Positions 1 to 9,090 are shown, numbered from the stretch's first letter. The stretch: 64,000 bases of DNA from Gulosibacter hominis (GCF_904842695.1 NZ_CAJGWQ010000001.1:310001-374000), one strand, 5' to 3'. Made by a program: numbers and translations. The notes: generated by a model not told the origin, from the letters alone.

Positions 1-2057
1 TTACCGGGCAGCAGCGAGATGAAGGCACCAAACGAAGCGATCTTCACGACCGTACCGAGGTACTGTTCGCCAACCTCGGGGGTCTGCGGGTTAGCGATCT
101 GGTTCACCGCGTCGCGAGCAGCCTCGGCCGAAGGACCGTCGGTTGCACCAATAAACACGGTGCCGTCGTCTTCGATCGAAATCTCCGCGCCAGTGTCTTC
201 CTGAATCTGGTTGATGACCTTGCCCTTGGGGCCGATCACCTCACCGATCTTGTCAACCGGGATCTTCACCGAAATGATGCGCGGTGCGGTGGGTGCCATC
301 TCGTCCGGCTCATCGATCACAGCGTTGATTGCCTGGTCGAGTATCTGAATGCGGGCATCGTGCGCCTGCTGCAGTGCCGCGTCGAGCACCTCGCTGGGGA
401 TACCGTCGAGCTTGGTGTCGAGCTGCAGCGCGGTGATGAACTCGGCAGTACCGGCGACCTTGAAGTCCATATCGCCCAGCGCATCCTCGGCACCGAGAAT
501 ATCGGTCAGCGCCTGGTATTTCATCTGGCCGTCGATCTCAGCCGAAACCAGGCCCATGGCAATACCGGCAACCGAGGCGCGCAGCGGCACACCGGCGTTG
601 AGCAGCGAAAGCGTCGACGCACAGACCGACCCCATCGAGGTCGAACCGTTCGAGCCGAGGGCTTCCGACACCTGTCGAATCGCGTAGGGGAACTCTTCGC
701 GAGTGGGCAGCACCGCGATCAGTGCCTTCTCGGCGAGGTTACCGTGACCGATTTCGCGACGCTTCGGCGAACCCACTCGGCCGGTCTCACCGGTTGAGTA
801 GGGCGGGAAGTTGTAGTGGTGCATGTAGCGCTTGCTCTCAACCGGCGAGAGCGAGTCGATCTGCTGCTCCATCTTGAGCATGTTGAGCGTGGTGACACCG
901 AGAATCTGGGTTTCACCGCGCTGGAAGATGGCCGAGCCGTGCACGCGGGGAACCACGTCGAGTTCGGCGTCAAGCTGGCGAATATCGGCAACGCCACGGC
1001 CATCCATGCGCACGCCCTCGGTGAGGATGCGGCCACGAACAACGTCCTTGGTGACGCTCTTGTACGCTGCCGAAACCTGCTCGAGCGAGCCCTCGGGCAG
1101 TTCCTCGGCCTCAACCTTCGCCGCGATGGCTTCCTTGACGCGCTCCTTGAGTGCGTCGTCGGCATCCTGACGCGCGATCTTCTCGGCGATCTGGTAAACA
1201 TTGCCGAGCTCAGCCTCAGCGAGCTCACGCACAGCGTCGAGCACCTCGGGCGTGTAGGCCGGGAAGGTCGGGTATTCGGCAACCTGCTTGTTGACCTGGT
1301 CAGCAACCTGCTGCTGGGCTCGAATAAGCTGGGCGATGAACGGCTTCGAAGCCTCCAAGCCCTGCGCGACCACGCGCTCGTCAGGCTTCTGTGCGCCGGC
1401 CTTGATGAGATCCCAGGCGTTGTCGGTGGCCTGTGCCTCAACGGTCATGATGGCGATGTCTTCGCTACCGTCCTTGCGGGTGATCAGACGGCCCGCGACC
1501 GTCAGCTCGAACACCGCTTCGCTCAGCTGCGAGTGCTTCGGGAATGCCACCCACTGGCCGTCAATCAGCGCGATTCGCACCGCACCAATCGGGCCCGAGA
1601 ACGGCACACCAGAAATTTGCGACGACATCGACGCCGCGTTCACCGCGAGCACGTCATAGGTCTCATCGGGTGCGATCGAAAGCACGGTCACCACGATCTG
1701 CACCTCGTTGCGCAGGCCGTCGATAAACGACGGGCGCATCGGGCGGTCGATCAGGCGGCATGCCAAAATCGCCTCGGTCGAGGGGCGACCCTCGCGGCGG
1801 AAAAACGAGCCGGGAATCGCGCCCTTCGCATAGGCGCGCTCTTCAACGTCAACCGTCAGCGGGAAAAAGTCGAAGTGATCTTTCGGCTGCTTCGAGACGC
1901 TGGTGGCCGACAGCAGCATAGTTTCGCCGTCGAGGTAGGCCACGGCCGAGCCCTGCGCCTGCTGGGCGAGACGGCCGGTTTCGAAACGGATTGTGCGAGT
2001 GCCGAATTTACCGTTATCGATGACGGTCTCGGCGAACTTGATTTCGGGACCCTCCAA
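1..2057 (-). CDS. pnp: Polynucleotide phosphorylase, 3' end cut off by the window
   Basis: Phosphorolytic 3'-5' exoribonuclease of the RNA degradosome (the actinobacterial guanosine pentaphosphate synthetase/PNPase). About 685 codons are visible. They contain both RNase PH-like cores, with motifs such as [17 protein letters not shown] in the first and [18 protein letters not shown] in the second. A KH domain follows ([16 protein letters not shown]), and the start of the S1 domain ends at [11 protein letters not shown] at the window edge. The reading frame begins with a TTG (2055-2057) placed five bases after a perfect AGGAGG; no ATG or GTG lies nearer that ribosome binding site. In actinobacteria pnp normally follows rpsO directly; here ppk2 and metB lie between. 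Only the last ~75 residues appear to be missing. Confidence 0.96.
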   Translation of the reverse strand, partial: MEGPEIKFAETVIDNGKFGTRTIRFETGRLAQQAQGSAVAYLDGETMLLSATSVSKQPKDHFDFFPLTVDVEERAYAKGAIPGSFFRREGRPSTEAILACRLIDRPMRPSFIDGLRNEVQIVVTVLSIAPDETYDVLAVNAASMSSQISGVPFSGPIGAVRIALIDGQWVAFPKHSQLSEAVFELTVAGRLITRKDGSEDIAIMTVEAQATDNAWDLIKAGAQKPDERVVAQGLEASKPFIAQLIRAQQQVADQVNKQVAEYPTFPAYTPEVLDAVRELAEAELGNVYQIAEKIARQDADDALKERVKEAIAAKVEAEELPEGSLEQVSAAYKSVTKDVVRGRILTEGVRMDGRGVADIRQLDAELDVVPRVHGSAIFQRGETQILGVTTLNMLKMEQQIDSLSPVESKRYMHHYNFPPYSTGETGRVGSPKRREIGHGNLAEKALIAVLPTREEFPYAIRQVSEALGSNGSTSMGSVCASTLSLLNAGVPLRASVAGIAMGLVSAEIDGQMKYQALTDILGAEDALGDMDFKVAGTAEFITALQLDTKLDGIPSEVLDAALQQAHDARIQILDQAINAVIDEPDEMAPTAPRIISVKIPVDKIGEVIGPKGKVINQIQEDTGAEISIEDDGTVFIGATDGPSAEAARDAVNQIANPQTPEVGEQYLGTVVKIASFGAFISLLPG

Positions 2058-2240
2058 GGTCTCCTCCTTCTGTCGCCCGCACAGTGCTGGCGTGGCTCAA
2101 CACCGAGCGGTGCCAAGCATCTCGCGCTGACCATCAGTAACCAAGTTCTGGAATTGCTCCAGCCCTCCGCCACCGACAATCAGTCGCGTAAGCGCTATGC
2201 GGATGGATACGAACTAGCCCAGTGTATCCCGAGACACTGC

Positions 2241-2287
2241 AAAACCGCCGGTGTGCCAGCAAAACGCCAGCCGCGGCACACCGGCGG
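2241..2287 (-). terminator. Rho-independent terminator of metB
   Basis: A perfect 13-bp stem (ccgccggtgtgcc at 2245-2257 paired with 2275-2287) with a 17-nt loop is followed on the minus strand by TTTT. It lies just after the metB stop and before pnp, so it should separate the two transcripts. Confidence 0.85.
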
Positions 2288-2293
2288 CGATGC

Positions 2294-3457
2294 CTAGTTG
2301 CGTGCCACATCCAGGGCACGCTGCAAATCGGCAATCAGATCGGCAACCGGTTCAATACCAACCGAGATCCGCACCAGCCCCGCACTAATGCCGGCAGCTT
2401 CTTGAGCTTCCGGAGTCATCGAAGCGTGCGTCATCGTGGCCGGATGCGCAACGAGCGATTCGGTGCCGCCGAGCGACTCAGCCAGGCTGAACAATTGCAG
2501 CGAATCGACGAATTTGCGAACCGCATCCAGGCCGCCAGCAAGTTCAATCGACAGCATCGCACCAAAGCCTCGCTGCTGCTGCGCAGCCAACTCGTGCTGC
2601 GGATGCGCTGTCAGCCCCGGATAGTTGATGCGGGTAATTGCCGGATGCTCGGCGATTGCCGCGACGATGTCTTGGGCGTTGCGCTGGTGCCGCTCGACAC
2701 GCACTTCGAGTGTTCGCAGCCCGCGCAGCACCTGGTGCGAGTCGACAGGAGAAGCGGTCAGCCCGAGCACATTACCCCACCAGTCAAAGAGTTCGGCGTG
2801 CTCGGCGCTCTTGGCAACCACCGCGCCCTGCACCACATCCGAGTGACCATTGAGGTACTTGGTGACCGAGTGCACGACCACATCGACACCGAACTCGAAA
2901 GGCTGTTGCAGCAGCGGCGTGAGGAAGGTGTTGTCGGCAACAACCAGCGCACCGATCTCGTGGGCGGCCGACGTTACGGCCCGCAAGTCGGTAATGCGCA
3001 GCAGCGGGTTCGACGGGGTCTCAAGCCACACGAGTGCGGGTTTCAGCTGCTGCAAGCGCGTTCGAGCGGCTTCAGCGTCGGAGAAATCTACGGGCTCAAA
3101 TTGGTAAAGCCCCTTGCTTGCCAACTGCTCAAACTGCCGCCACGAGCCGCCATAACAGTCGTGCGGATATGCGACCGTGTCGCCGGCGCGCAGCAGCGCC
3201 ACGATCGGCAGCAGCACTGCCGCCATACCGGTGGCGACGACGGTAGCGCCGGCACCGCCCTCGAGCTTTGCGATCGCTTCCCCGAGCAGTGCCCGGGTTG
3301 GGTTACCCGATCGGGTGTAGTCAAACTCGCGAGGTTCGCCGAGCGCTGCAAATGTGTAGTTGGTCGAGCTGTACACCGGTAGCACGACAGCTCCGTGGTT
3401 GCGGTCGGTTTCGATTCCAGCCCGGATGGCCTGGGTGAGTGCGGTTGGCTCGGTCAC
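2294..3457 (-). CDS. metB: Cystathionine gamma-synthase / O-succinylhomoserine (thiol)-lyase
   Basis: PLP enzyme of the Cys/Met metabolism family that joins an activated homoserine to cysteine (or sulfide) in methionine synthesis. The 387 residues cover the whole family fold. The PLP lysine is K200 in SVTKYLNGHSD, with HDCYGGS near 99-105, ETPSNPLL near 146 and the C-terminal LAESLGGTESL signature. It starts at a GTG with AAAGAGG seven bases upstream and ends just before a strong terminator, so it is probably monocistronic. Several motifs (YLNGHSDV, HDCYGGSWR, QQRGFGAMLSIEL) recall the enterobacterial MetB more than the mycobacterial type; this is a recollection, not an alignment. Whether it uses O-acetyl- or O-succinylhomoserine cannot be decided here. 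Confidence 0.92.
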   Translation of the reverse strand: MTEPTALTQAIRAGIETDRNHGAVVLPVYSSTNYTFAALGEPREFDYTRSGNPTRALLGEAIAKLEGGAGATVVATGMAAVLLPIVALLRAGDTVAYPHDCYGGSWRQFEQLASKGLYQFEPVDFSDAEAARTRLQQLKPALVWLETPSNPLLRITDLRAVTSAAHEIGALVVADNTFLTPLLQQPFEFGVDVVVHSVTKYLNGHSDVVQGAVVAKSAEHAELFDWWGNVLGLTASPVDSHQVLRGLRTLEVRVERHQRNAQDIVAAIAEHPAITRINYPGLTAHPQHELAAQQQRGFGAMLSIELAGGLDAVRKFVDSLQLFSLAESLGGTESLVAHPATMTHASMTPEAQEAAGISAGLVRISVGIEPVADLIADLQRALDVARN

Positions 3458-3624
3458 TATTCGCCTCTTTCACGTCTTCTGAATCCGGTCTTGCCGGTGT
3501 CGACAGGTTGAGGCGAACCTATTTGAGGATGCGCGATAGGCGCCAATGCGGCGCAGTAGTGCGTCACACGGCGCCATATCGCGTCATATTTATCACCGCG
3601 CCGGCCAGCTGCGGCCGGTTTCGG

Positions 3625-4674
3625 CTAGGGATGCACGTTCGGGAATTCCCCTGTGGGCTGTTCACCCTGGTCGTAAATTTCGCGGGGCGAGCCGACGATC
3701 TTCGGGTCGGGAGTGCCGACAACCCGGTGGTCCTTACCCGGGTAATCGAACAGCGATAGAACGTGGCGCATTGCTTCGAGTCGGGCACGCTTTTTGTCGT
3801 TCGACTTCACGACCGTCCAGGGCGATTCGGCAGTGTCGGTGTAAAAAAACATCGCTTCTTTGGCGTCCGAGTAGTCGTCCCACTTGTCGAGCGAGGCGAG
3901 GTCGGTCGGCGACAGCTTCCACTGGCGCACGGGGTCGTCACGACGCGAGGCGAAGCGCGAGAGCTGCTCGGCACGCCCCACCGAGAACCAAAATTTGATG
4001 ATGTGAATACCCGAGTTCACGAGCATCCGCTCAAATTCGGGTGCCGAACGCGTGAACTCGAGATATTCGGTGGGCGTGCAATAGCCCATGACCCGCTCAA
4101 CACCGGCGCGGTTATACCAAGACCGGTCAAACAGCACGATCTCGCCGCCCGAGGGAAGATGCTCGACGTAGCGCTGGAAGTACCACTGGGTTGCTTCTTT
4201 TTCGGTGGGCTTTTCGAGTGCCACGGTGCGGGCCCCGCGCGGGTTCAGGTGTTCCATAAAGCGCTTGATTGCGCCGCCCTTACCCGCTGCATCGCGGCCC
4301 TCAAAAATGATGATGATTTTTTGGCCGGTTTCTTTCACCCAGGTCTGCAGTTTGAGCAGCTCAATCTGTAACTGACGCTTCTGACGCTCGTAGACACGAC
4401 GGGTCAGTTTTTTGTCGTAGGGATATCCCTGGCGCCACGCATCCGGGTCGGCGCTGCTGTGACCGCGCAATTCGCGCAGTTCGTCGACTTCATCGGCCAT
4501 ATCGGGAAGGCCCGCTTTGTCGAGGCGATAGGTGGATGAATCGTCAGCTCGCAGCGAATCGAGCGTGGTGAAGGTGGTTGCCCGCTTTGCGGCGGCACCC
4601 GCGGCAGCCTTGCTTTCTTGGTTCGGCTTCTTGTTTGCGGTTGCCTTGATGCTGGCGTCTTGATCCTGACTCAT
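3625..4674 (-). CDS. ppk2: Polyphosphate kinase 2 (PPK2 family)
   Basis: Transfers phosphate between polyphosphate and nucleoside di- or monophosphates. In this 349-residue protein the Walker A motif is GRDAAGKGG (about 126-134) and the family motif DRSWYNRAGVERVMG starts near 183. The one-domain size fits class I PPK2. The first ~50 residues are low-complexity, rich in Lys and Ala, and probably disordered. There is no Shine-Dalgarno; a TAAAAT -10 box ends six bases before the ATG, so the mRNA is probably leaderless. It stands alone between rpsO and metB; a GC-rich hairpin without a T tract (about 3601-3618) follows the stop codon. Confidence 0.93.
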   Translation of the reverse strand: MSQDQDASIKATANKKPNQESKAAAGAAAKRATTFTTLDSLRADDSSTYRLDKAGLPDMADEVDELRELRGHSSADPDAWRQGYPYDKKLTRRVYERQKRQLQIELLKLQTWVKETGQKIIIIFEGRDAAGKGGAIKRFMEHLNPRGARTVALEKPTEKEATQWYFQRYVEHLPSGGEIVLFDRSWYNRAGVERVMGYCTPTEYLEFTRSAPEFERMLVNSGIHIIKFWFSVGRAEQLSRFASRRDDPVRQWKLSPTDLASLDKWDDYSDAKEAMFFYTDTAESPWTVVKSNDKKRARLEAMRHVLSLFDYPGKDHRVVGTPDPKIVGSPREIYDQGEQPTGEFPNVHP

Positions 4675-4680
4675 GCCTTA

Positions 4681-4709
4681 ATTTTATGCCGTTCATAACG
4701 GGCCTCGAA
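4681..4709 (-). promoter_or_regulatory. Predicted leaderless promoter of ppk2
   Basis: On the minus strand TTCGAG (4704-4709), a 17-bp spacer and TAAAAT (4681-4686), which ends six bases before the ppk2 ATG. Transcription would start at or next to the A of the start codon. Confidence 0.6.
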
Positions 4710-4728
4710 ATCGCTGTACGTCGAGCAC

Positions 4729-4768
4729 AAAAAACTGTGTCCCCACCGGAATTTCGGTGGGGACACAG
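4729..4768 (-). terminator. Rho-independent terminator of rpsO
   Basis: A perfect 14-bp stem (ctgtgtccccaccg, 4735-4748, with 4755-4768) is followed on the minus strand by TTTTTT. It sits directly downstream of rpsO and upstream of ppk2. Confidence 0.95.
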
Positions 4769-4790
4769 CCAAACGAATGCGAATTTGTAA

Positions 4791-5060
4791 CTAGCGGCGA
4801 AGGCCGAGTCGCTCGATGAGCGAACGGTAGCGCTCAATGTCGACGTCAGCGAGGTAGCTGAGCAGACGACGGCGCTGACCAACCATCAGCAGCAGTCCGC
4901 GGCGCGAGTGGTGGTCGTGCTTGTGGAACTTGAGGTGCTCGGTGAGCTCTTTGATGCGAGCGGTCAGCAGTGCGACCTGCACCTCGGGGCTGCCCGTGTC
5001 ACCCTCGTGAGTGGCGTACTCGGCAATGATGTCGTTCTTCTGCTGTGCGTCCAGTGCCAT
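4791..5060 (-). CDS. rpsO: 30S ribosomal protein S15
   Basis: Primary 16S rRNA-binding protein of the small subunit platform. At 89 residues it has the usual length and begins [28 protein letters not shown], with the conserved [12 protein letters not shown] core and C-terminal [10 protein letters not shown]. The ATG at 5058-5060 follows GAAGGGA at good spacing; a longer frame upstream would add 12 unconserved residues. A promoter at 5147-5176 gives a leader of about 80 nt, and the gene ends in a strong terminator, so it is probably transcribed alone rather than with pnp. Confidence 0.97.
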   Translation of the reverse strand: MALDAQQKNDIIAEYATHEGDTGSPEVQVALLTARIKELTEHLKFHKHDHHSRRGLLLMVGQRRRLLSYLADVDIERYRSLIERLGLRR

Positions 5061-5146
5061 GGGCATTCCCTTCGTTCGCTGCGCGGCGCGCCTCACCCAT
5101 TGTGAGAGCTCTCTCTATCCGCGGCCGATTACACGGCAACCTGACC

Positions 5147-5176
5147 ACTATACCCGACAATCGAATGGGCTTGCAA
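5147..5176 (-). promoter_or_regulatory. Predicted sigma-70-type promoter of rpsO
   Basis: Minus strand: TTGCAA (5171-5176), 18-bp spacer, TATAGT (5147-5152). This is one of the best housekeeping promoter matches in the window and implies an rpsO leader of about 80 nt. Confidence 0.65.
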
Positions 5177-5260
5177 ATGCAAATGACATGCGGGACATCG
5201 GGAAAGCGCGTGCCGGCCCGCAACTACGGACCGGCACGGCACTCGAGCGAATGAAAACGC

Positions 5261-5626
5261 CTACTTCACGCCCAACAGGTCAATCACAAAAATCAGTGTG
5301 CGTCCCGAGAGCGGGTGTCCCCCGGCATTGCCGTAGGCAAGCTGCGGCGGGCAAATGAGTTTACGGCGGCCACCCACACGCATACCGGGAATGCCCTCCT
5401 GCCAACCCTTCACGAGCATCGCGAGCGGAAACTCGATCGGTTCGCCGCGCGACCAGGATGAGTCAAACTCGGCGCCCGATTCGTAGTCGACACCGAGATA
5501 GTGCACATTTACGATGCCGCCGGCCTGCGCCTCATCACCGTCACCAACGGTGATGTCTTCAATAATGAGTTCGGTCGGTGCCGGACCCTCGGGCATATCA
5601 AGTTCTGGCTTCTGCAGTTCAGTCAT
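5261..5626 (-). CDS. FKBP-type peptidyl-prolyl cis-trans isomerase
   Basis: Cytoplasmic proline isomerase and folding helper of 121 residues without a signal peptide. A ~20-residue lead-in precedes a single FKBP domain with VNVHYLGVDYESGAEFDSSW, the active-site region EFPLAMLVKGWQEGIPGMRVGGRRKL, and the LAYGN and LIFVIDLL strands. The start ATG (5624-5626) overlaps the end of the upstream prsW-like gene (ATGACTGA), with no strong ribosome binding site, which suggests translational coupling. The frame extends a further 70 residues upstream, but that part lies inside prsW and is not FKBP-like. Confidence 0.92.
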   Translation of the reverse strand: MTELQKPELDMPEGPAPTELIIEDITVGDGDEAQAGGIVNVHYLGVDYESGAEFDSSWSRGEPIEFPLAMLVKGWQEGIPGMRVGGRRKLICPPQLAYGNAGGHPLSGRTLIFVIDLLGVK

Positions 5627-6854
5627 GCTTCGATGCAACCACATTTGTTTGCGCTGCACCTGCGTGCCGCTGCTGTTGCGCGCTATTGAGCACCTCGCGG
5701 TGCTGGCGGGTCGCCTCGAGAAGTGCCCGTTCAAGCGGCCTGCGAAGTGGATCGCGCTTGTCGACCGCGGCGTGTTCGCGCGCGAAGGCGAGCCGGGTGG
5801 CGCTGCGGATAAACCCTCGCATCGCCTCGGCAACATGCGGCGGCTGCTTTGCTGCCCAGTGCAGCGCGGCCCGGCGGGTCTTCCAGTCGGTAATCATCCG
5901 CACCTCTTCGCGCGTAAACCAGCCCGCTCGGCGGTACTCATCGAGTCGGCGGCGCAGCACTGCTACGTCTCGGTCTTGCAGACGCATCAGCATCCAGACG
6001 ACCACTCCAAATAGCGGCACCTGCACAATGAGGTAGTAGATCACCCACGAAAGCGGGTTTCCTGGCTCGATACCAAGTAGCGGCAGCACCAGCACCGCGC
6101 CACCGTTCCACAGCGCGTGTAGTCCGATTGCCGCGAGCAATCCGACGGCACCGGCCACAACAAACCGCCACGCTTCGTGGTGCCGCGCGGCCCATCCGAT
6201 CGCCAGGCCAAACACCCCCGTGAACAGCACGTGAGCGAAAGGCGAGAGGATGCAGCGCACCACGAGCATCCACATAAACTCGGTGCCGAACGATTCACTC
6301 GAGGCGAAATAAATAATGTTCTCGGTAAAGGCGAACCCGGCGCCAATCATGGCCGCGTAAATAAAACCGTCGAGCGGACCGCCAACCTCGCGGCGAGCAA
6401 TGAGCACTATGAGCAGCAGCCCGAGTGATTTCATCGCCTCTTCAAGCACCGGTGCCTGCACCAACAGTGAAAACACCGCTTGTGGCAGCTGCTCGGTGAC
6501 ATAGTTTTCGGCCACGTCCACCAGGAAGTTTCCGGTCAGTAACGTCCCAGCCACTGCCGCCCCGGCGCCATAAATGGCCATGAGCGCAAGTAAGAGTGGC
6601 GGTTCGGGTTCCCAGCGATCGAGATAGGCGACCGCGGCCAGCACCAGTGAGAGCGGGATGAGCGCCGGCAGCACCATGATGAGCGCGTTCACCCGCCAGG
6701 TCGACAGCATCCACCCCAGCGTAATGAGCGCAATTAGCAACAGGAGCGCCAGCGCGATAAGCCAAGCCAGCGGCACCAAGCGCGCACGGTTCCGAACACG
6801 CCGAAGCCGCTCATCAAGCTGCATCGATCGATCGGTCAGCCGCGGCGCCTGCAT
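5619..6854 (-). CDS. PrsW-family intramembrane metalloprotease
   Basis: Polytopic membrane protein of about 411 residues with roughly eight hydrophobic segments. The three PrsW motifs are visible: PVLEEAMKSLG (double Glu), GFAFTENIIYF (Glu-Asn) and SPFAHVLFTGVFG (His), which form the predicted metal site. In Bacillus, PrsW cleaves an anti-sigma factor; the substrate here is unknown. The C-terminal ~100 residues are hydrophilic, Arg-rich and probably cytoplasmic. I chose the ATG of MQAPRL (6852-6854), which has GAGGAG about 12 bases upstream; a GTG at 6896 would add 14 residues but lacks a ribosome binding site. The 3' end overlaps the FKBP gene. Confidence 0.85.
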   Translation of the reverse strand: MQAPRLTDRSMQLDERLRRVRNRARLVPLAWLIALALLLLIALITLGWMLSTWRVNALIMVLPALIPLSLVLAAVAYLDRWEPEPPLLLALMAIYGAGAAVAGTLLTGNFLVDVAENYVTEQLPQAVFSLLVQAPVLEEAMKSLGLLLIVLIARREVGGPLDGFIYAAMIGAGFAFTENIIYFASSESFGTEFMWMLVVRCILSPFAHVLFTGVFGLAIGWAARHHEAWRFVVAGAVGLLAAIGLHALWNGGAVLVLPLLGIEPGNPLSWVIYYLIVQVPLFGVVVWMLMRLQDRDVAVLRRRLDEYRRAGWFTREEVRMITDWKTRRAALHWAAKQPPHVAEAMRGFIRSATRLAFAREHAAVDKRDPLRRPLERALLEATRQHREVLNSAQQQRHAGAAQTNVVASKHD

Positions 6855-7010
6855 ATCTGGGGCATTCTCCTCATCACAACGGTCGGTTTTGCCCACCGCG
6901 GCTCAAAACCATGTGCCACAAGCGCGAGCAAACGAATGCGTCTAGAGTAAACCGCACCTACGACATCTGGCCGGATGACGCGCACTCAGCCGAAACGAGC
7001 ATTCCCAAGC

Positions 7011-7016
7011 TAGATT
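7011..7016 (+). promoter_or_regulatory. Predicted -10 box of a leaderless transcript
   Basis: TAGATT ends six bases before the ATG of the small plus-strand gene at 7023, which has no Shine-Dalgarno. No good -35 is visible. Confidence 0.5.
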
Positions 7017-7022
7017 TACTGC

Positions 7023-7475
7023 ATGGGCAACAAACGAATCGTGACCGTCAAAAGAGTCTTGTTCGTAACAGGGCTGGGTGTTGGCTACGTGCTCGGCGCC
7101 CGCGCCGGACGAGAACGCTACGAACAGATCGTCCGTCTAACGCGCCGAGCAGCCGCGTCTGCGCCGGCACAGCGCGCGGGTGATTTTGCCCGTGAACAGC
7201 TCGATAGCGCCTCGGAAAGCATCGCCCGCCTCACCGGCGAGCTCGAAGAAAAATCGCGCGAACTCCCCGGGAAGCTGGTTCACACTGCCGAATCGCTGCG
7301 CGCTGATCTCAAACGCCGTGCCGTCGACTTCAGCGACAGTTTTGATGATGCGCAGGCGCAGCGGCTTTTCGACGCTGCCGAGCGACACTCGGATGCGATT
7401 GACGAGCTCGAAAGTGATGATGACTCGATGATCGACACCGAAAACGCCGACGAGCGCAATCTCAATCAGCCCTAA
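7023..7475 (+). CDS. Small membrane-anchored protein of unknown function (YtxH-like layout)
   Basis: 150 residues. One hydrophobic segment near the N terminus (RVLFVTGLGVGYVLGARAGRERYEQI, about 11-36) is followed by a long charged helix-forming region with repeated Arg, Glu and Ala (SARLTGELEEKSRELPGK), likely coiled coil, and a very acidic tail. The GYVLGARAGRERYEQI motif recurs in many actinobacterial small proteins of unknown role. Its layout resembles YtxH-type stress proteins, but homology is unproven. It is the only plus-strand gene between rpsO and the MDMPI gene at 11,570, is probably leaderless, and is followed by its own hairpin. A function cannot be assigned. Confidence 0.85.
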   Translation: MGNKRIVTVKRVLFVTGLGVGYVLGARAGRERYEQIVRLTRRAAASAPAQRAGDFAREQLDSASESIARLTGELEEKSRELPGKLVHTAESLRADLKRRAVDFSDSFDDAQAQRLFDAAERHSDAIDELESDDDSMIDTENADERNLNQP

Positions 7476-7482
7476 GAATTCG

Positions 7483-7509
7483 GCTTCGCGCCGTTTAACG
7501 GCGCGAAGC
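7483..7509 (+). terminator. Hairpin after the 7,023 gene
   Basis: An 11-bp stem (gcttcgcgccg / cggcgcgaagc) eight bases after the stop codon. The T tract is poor on the plus strand, so termination may rely on this hairpin plus the one at 7519-7559. Confidence 0.55.
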
Positions 7510-7518
7510 GAATGAAAA

Positions 7519-7559
7519 ACGGGCGGGCCTTCCGAAACTTGTTCGGGAGGCCCGCCCGT
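7519..7559 (-). terminator. Terminator of aspA, possibly bidirectional
   Basis: A long GC-rich stem (acgggcgggcc at 7519-7529 with ggcccgcccgt at 7549-7559, continuing inwards) is followed on the minus strand by TTTTTC. It lies between the convergent aspA and the small plus-strand gene and could stop transcription from both sides. Confidence 0.88.
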
Positions 7560-7578
7560 ATGAGTAGGTCGCTACCTG

Positions 7579-9090
7579 CTAGGCAACTTCGATGCTGTCA
7601 AGGTCAACCAGGTCGAGCGAGTCGATCTGACGCTCGAACTCGGCAACCTCTTCGTCGGTGAGCAGCTTCCGGTCGCCGAGGGTCGGGATGCTGCCGGCAA
7701 GCTGTTCGGCCTGCAGCAGTTCCTCAACCTGCTCGCGGGTGAGCAGGCCCTCTTCAACCGCGATATCGGCAACCGACTCGCCGGTGCGCTGGGCGCGCTT
7801 GGCGATCTTCGAAGCGGCGGAGTAGCCAATAACCGGGTTGAGGGCGGTGACCAGACCGATGTTGGCACGCACCTGGCTCTCGGTGCGCTCGCTGTTGGCG
7901 GTGATGCCGTTTACACAGTTGACGCGCAGCGTGCGCAGTGCGCGGCGCAGCCAGGTTGAGTTCTGCATCAGCGTGTGCAGCATAACCGGCTCGAATGCGT
8001 TCAGCTGCAGCTGACCGGCCTCGACCGCCATCGACACGGTGACGTCGTTACCGGCAACCACATAGGCAACCTGGCTAACCGCCTCCGGGATAACCGGATT
8101 GACCTTACCGGGCATGATCGATGAACCGGCCTGGCGCGCGGGCAGGTTGATCTCGTTGAAACCAGCCTGTGGGCCCGACGAGAGCAGGCGCAGGTCATTA
8201 CAAATCTTCGAGAGCTTCATAGCGGCGCGCTTCATCACGCTCGAAACCGACATGAACACACCGGTGTCGCTCGTGGCCTCGATGAGGTCGCTCGCGCCGA
8301 CAATGTCATCGCGTCCGGTGATCTTACGCAGGTGCGGAACCACCGCGGCAGAGTAGTCGGGGTGTGCGTTAATACCGGTACCGATTGCGGTACCACCGAG
8401 GTTGAGCTCGAGAACGAGCTTCTGCACCTCGATGAGGCGGTCGATATCTTCGCTAATGGTGGTGGCCCAGCCGTGGAATTCCTGGCCGAGAGTCATCGGC
8501 ACAGCATCCTGCATCTGGGTGCGGCCAACCTTGAGAACGTGGCTGAACTCGACGCTCTTCTTGAGGAATGCGTCCTGCAACAGACGGTATTCGGCAACGA
8601 GGTTTTGCATCGAGTGCACGATGCCGATCTTCACCGACGACGGGTAGGCGTCGTTGGTCGACTGCGCCATGTTGACGTGGTCGTTGGGCGAGATGTACTG
8701 GTATTCGCCCTTCTTGTGACCGGCCAGTTCGAGGGCGCGGTTGGCGATCACCTCGTTGGCGTTCATATTCGAGCTGGTGCCGGCACCACCCTGGATGACA
8801 CCCACAACGAATTGATCGTGCAGCTTGCCATCGATGATCTCCTGGCAGGCGGCATCAATGTACTTACCGATTTCGGGATCGAGCTGACCGATTTCAACGT
8901 TTGCCCGGCAAGCGGCCTGCTTCACCTGTGCCAGCGCCACGATGAAGTCGGGATATACGCCAATCTTGCGTCGAGCGATGTCGAAGTTTTCGACCGCGCG
9001 AGCGGTGTTAACACCGTAGTACGCGTCAGCCGGGATCTTCATTTCGCCGATCGAATCCTGTTCGATGCGGTAGTCCTGACCGTCAACCAT
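7579..9090 (-). CDS. aspA: Aspartate ammonia-lyase
   Basis: Deaminates L-aspartate to fumarate and ammonia. The 503-residue protein has the fumarase/aspartase family organisation: IPADAYYGVNTARAVENF near residue 20, GAGTSSNMNANEVIANRALE near 102, SPNDHVNMAQSTNDAYPSS near 135, TSDTG near 280 and the superfamily signature GSSIMPGKVNP near 325. The N-terminal VNTARAVENF and the length favour aspartase over class II fumarase, though a split specificity cannot be excluded by eye. The last ~40 residues are acidic. The ATG follows a strong GAGGAAGG. A perfect inverted repeat at 9120-9137 lies in its leader, and a strong terminator follows, so it is monocistronic. Confidence 0.88.
   Translation of the reverse strand: MVDGQDYRIEQDSIGEMKIPADAYYGVNTARAVENFDIARRKIGVYPDFIVALAQVKQAACRANVEIGQLDPEIGKYIDAACQEIIDGKLHDQFVVGVIQGGAGTSSNMNANEVIANRALELAGHKKGEYQYISPNDHVNMAQSTNDAYPSSVKIGIVHSMQNLVAEYRLLQDAFLKKSVEFSHVLKVGRTQMQDAVPMTLGQEFHGWATTISEDIDRLIEVQKLVLELNLGGTAIGTGINAHPDYSAAVVPHLRKITGRDDIVGASDLIEATSDTGVFMSVSSVMKRAAMKLSKICNDLRLLSSGPQAGFNEINLPARQAGSSIMPGKVNPVIPEAVSQVAYVVAGNDVTVSMAVEAGQLQLNAFEPVMLHTLMQNSTWLRRALRTLRVNCVNGITANSERTESQVRANIGLVTALNPVIGYSAASKIAKRAQRTGESVADIAVEEGLLTREQVEELLQAEQLAGSIPTLGDRKLLTDEEVAEFERQIDSLDLVDLDSIEVA

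Noticed and set aside
816-2297. 493-codon plus-strand frame opposite pnp
   Set aside because: pnp is unmistakable on the minus strand; this frame lacks a ribosome binding site and recognisable domains.
3458-3624. Possible SAM riboswitch upstream of metB
   Set aside because: The gap has no recognisable S-box or SAM-II type core; only a GC hairpin after ppk2 is visible.
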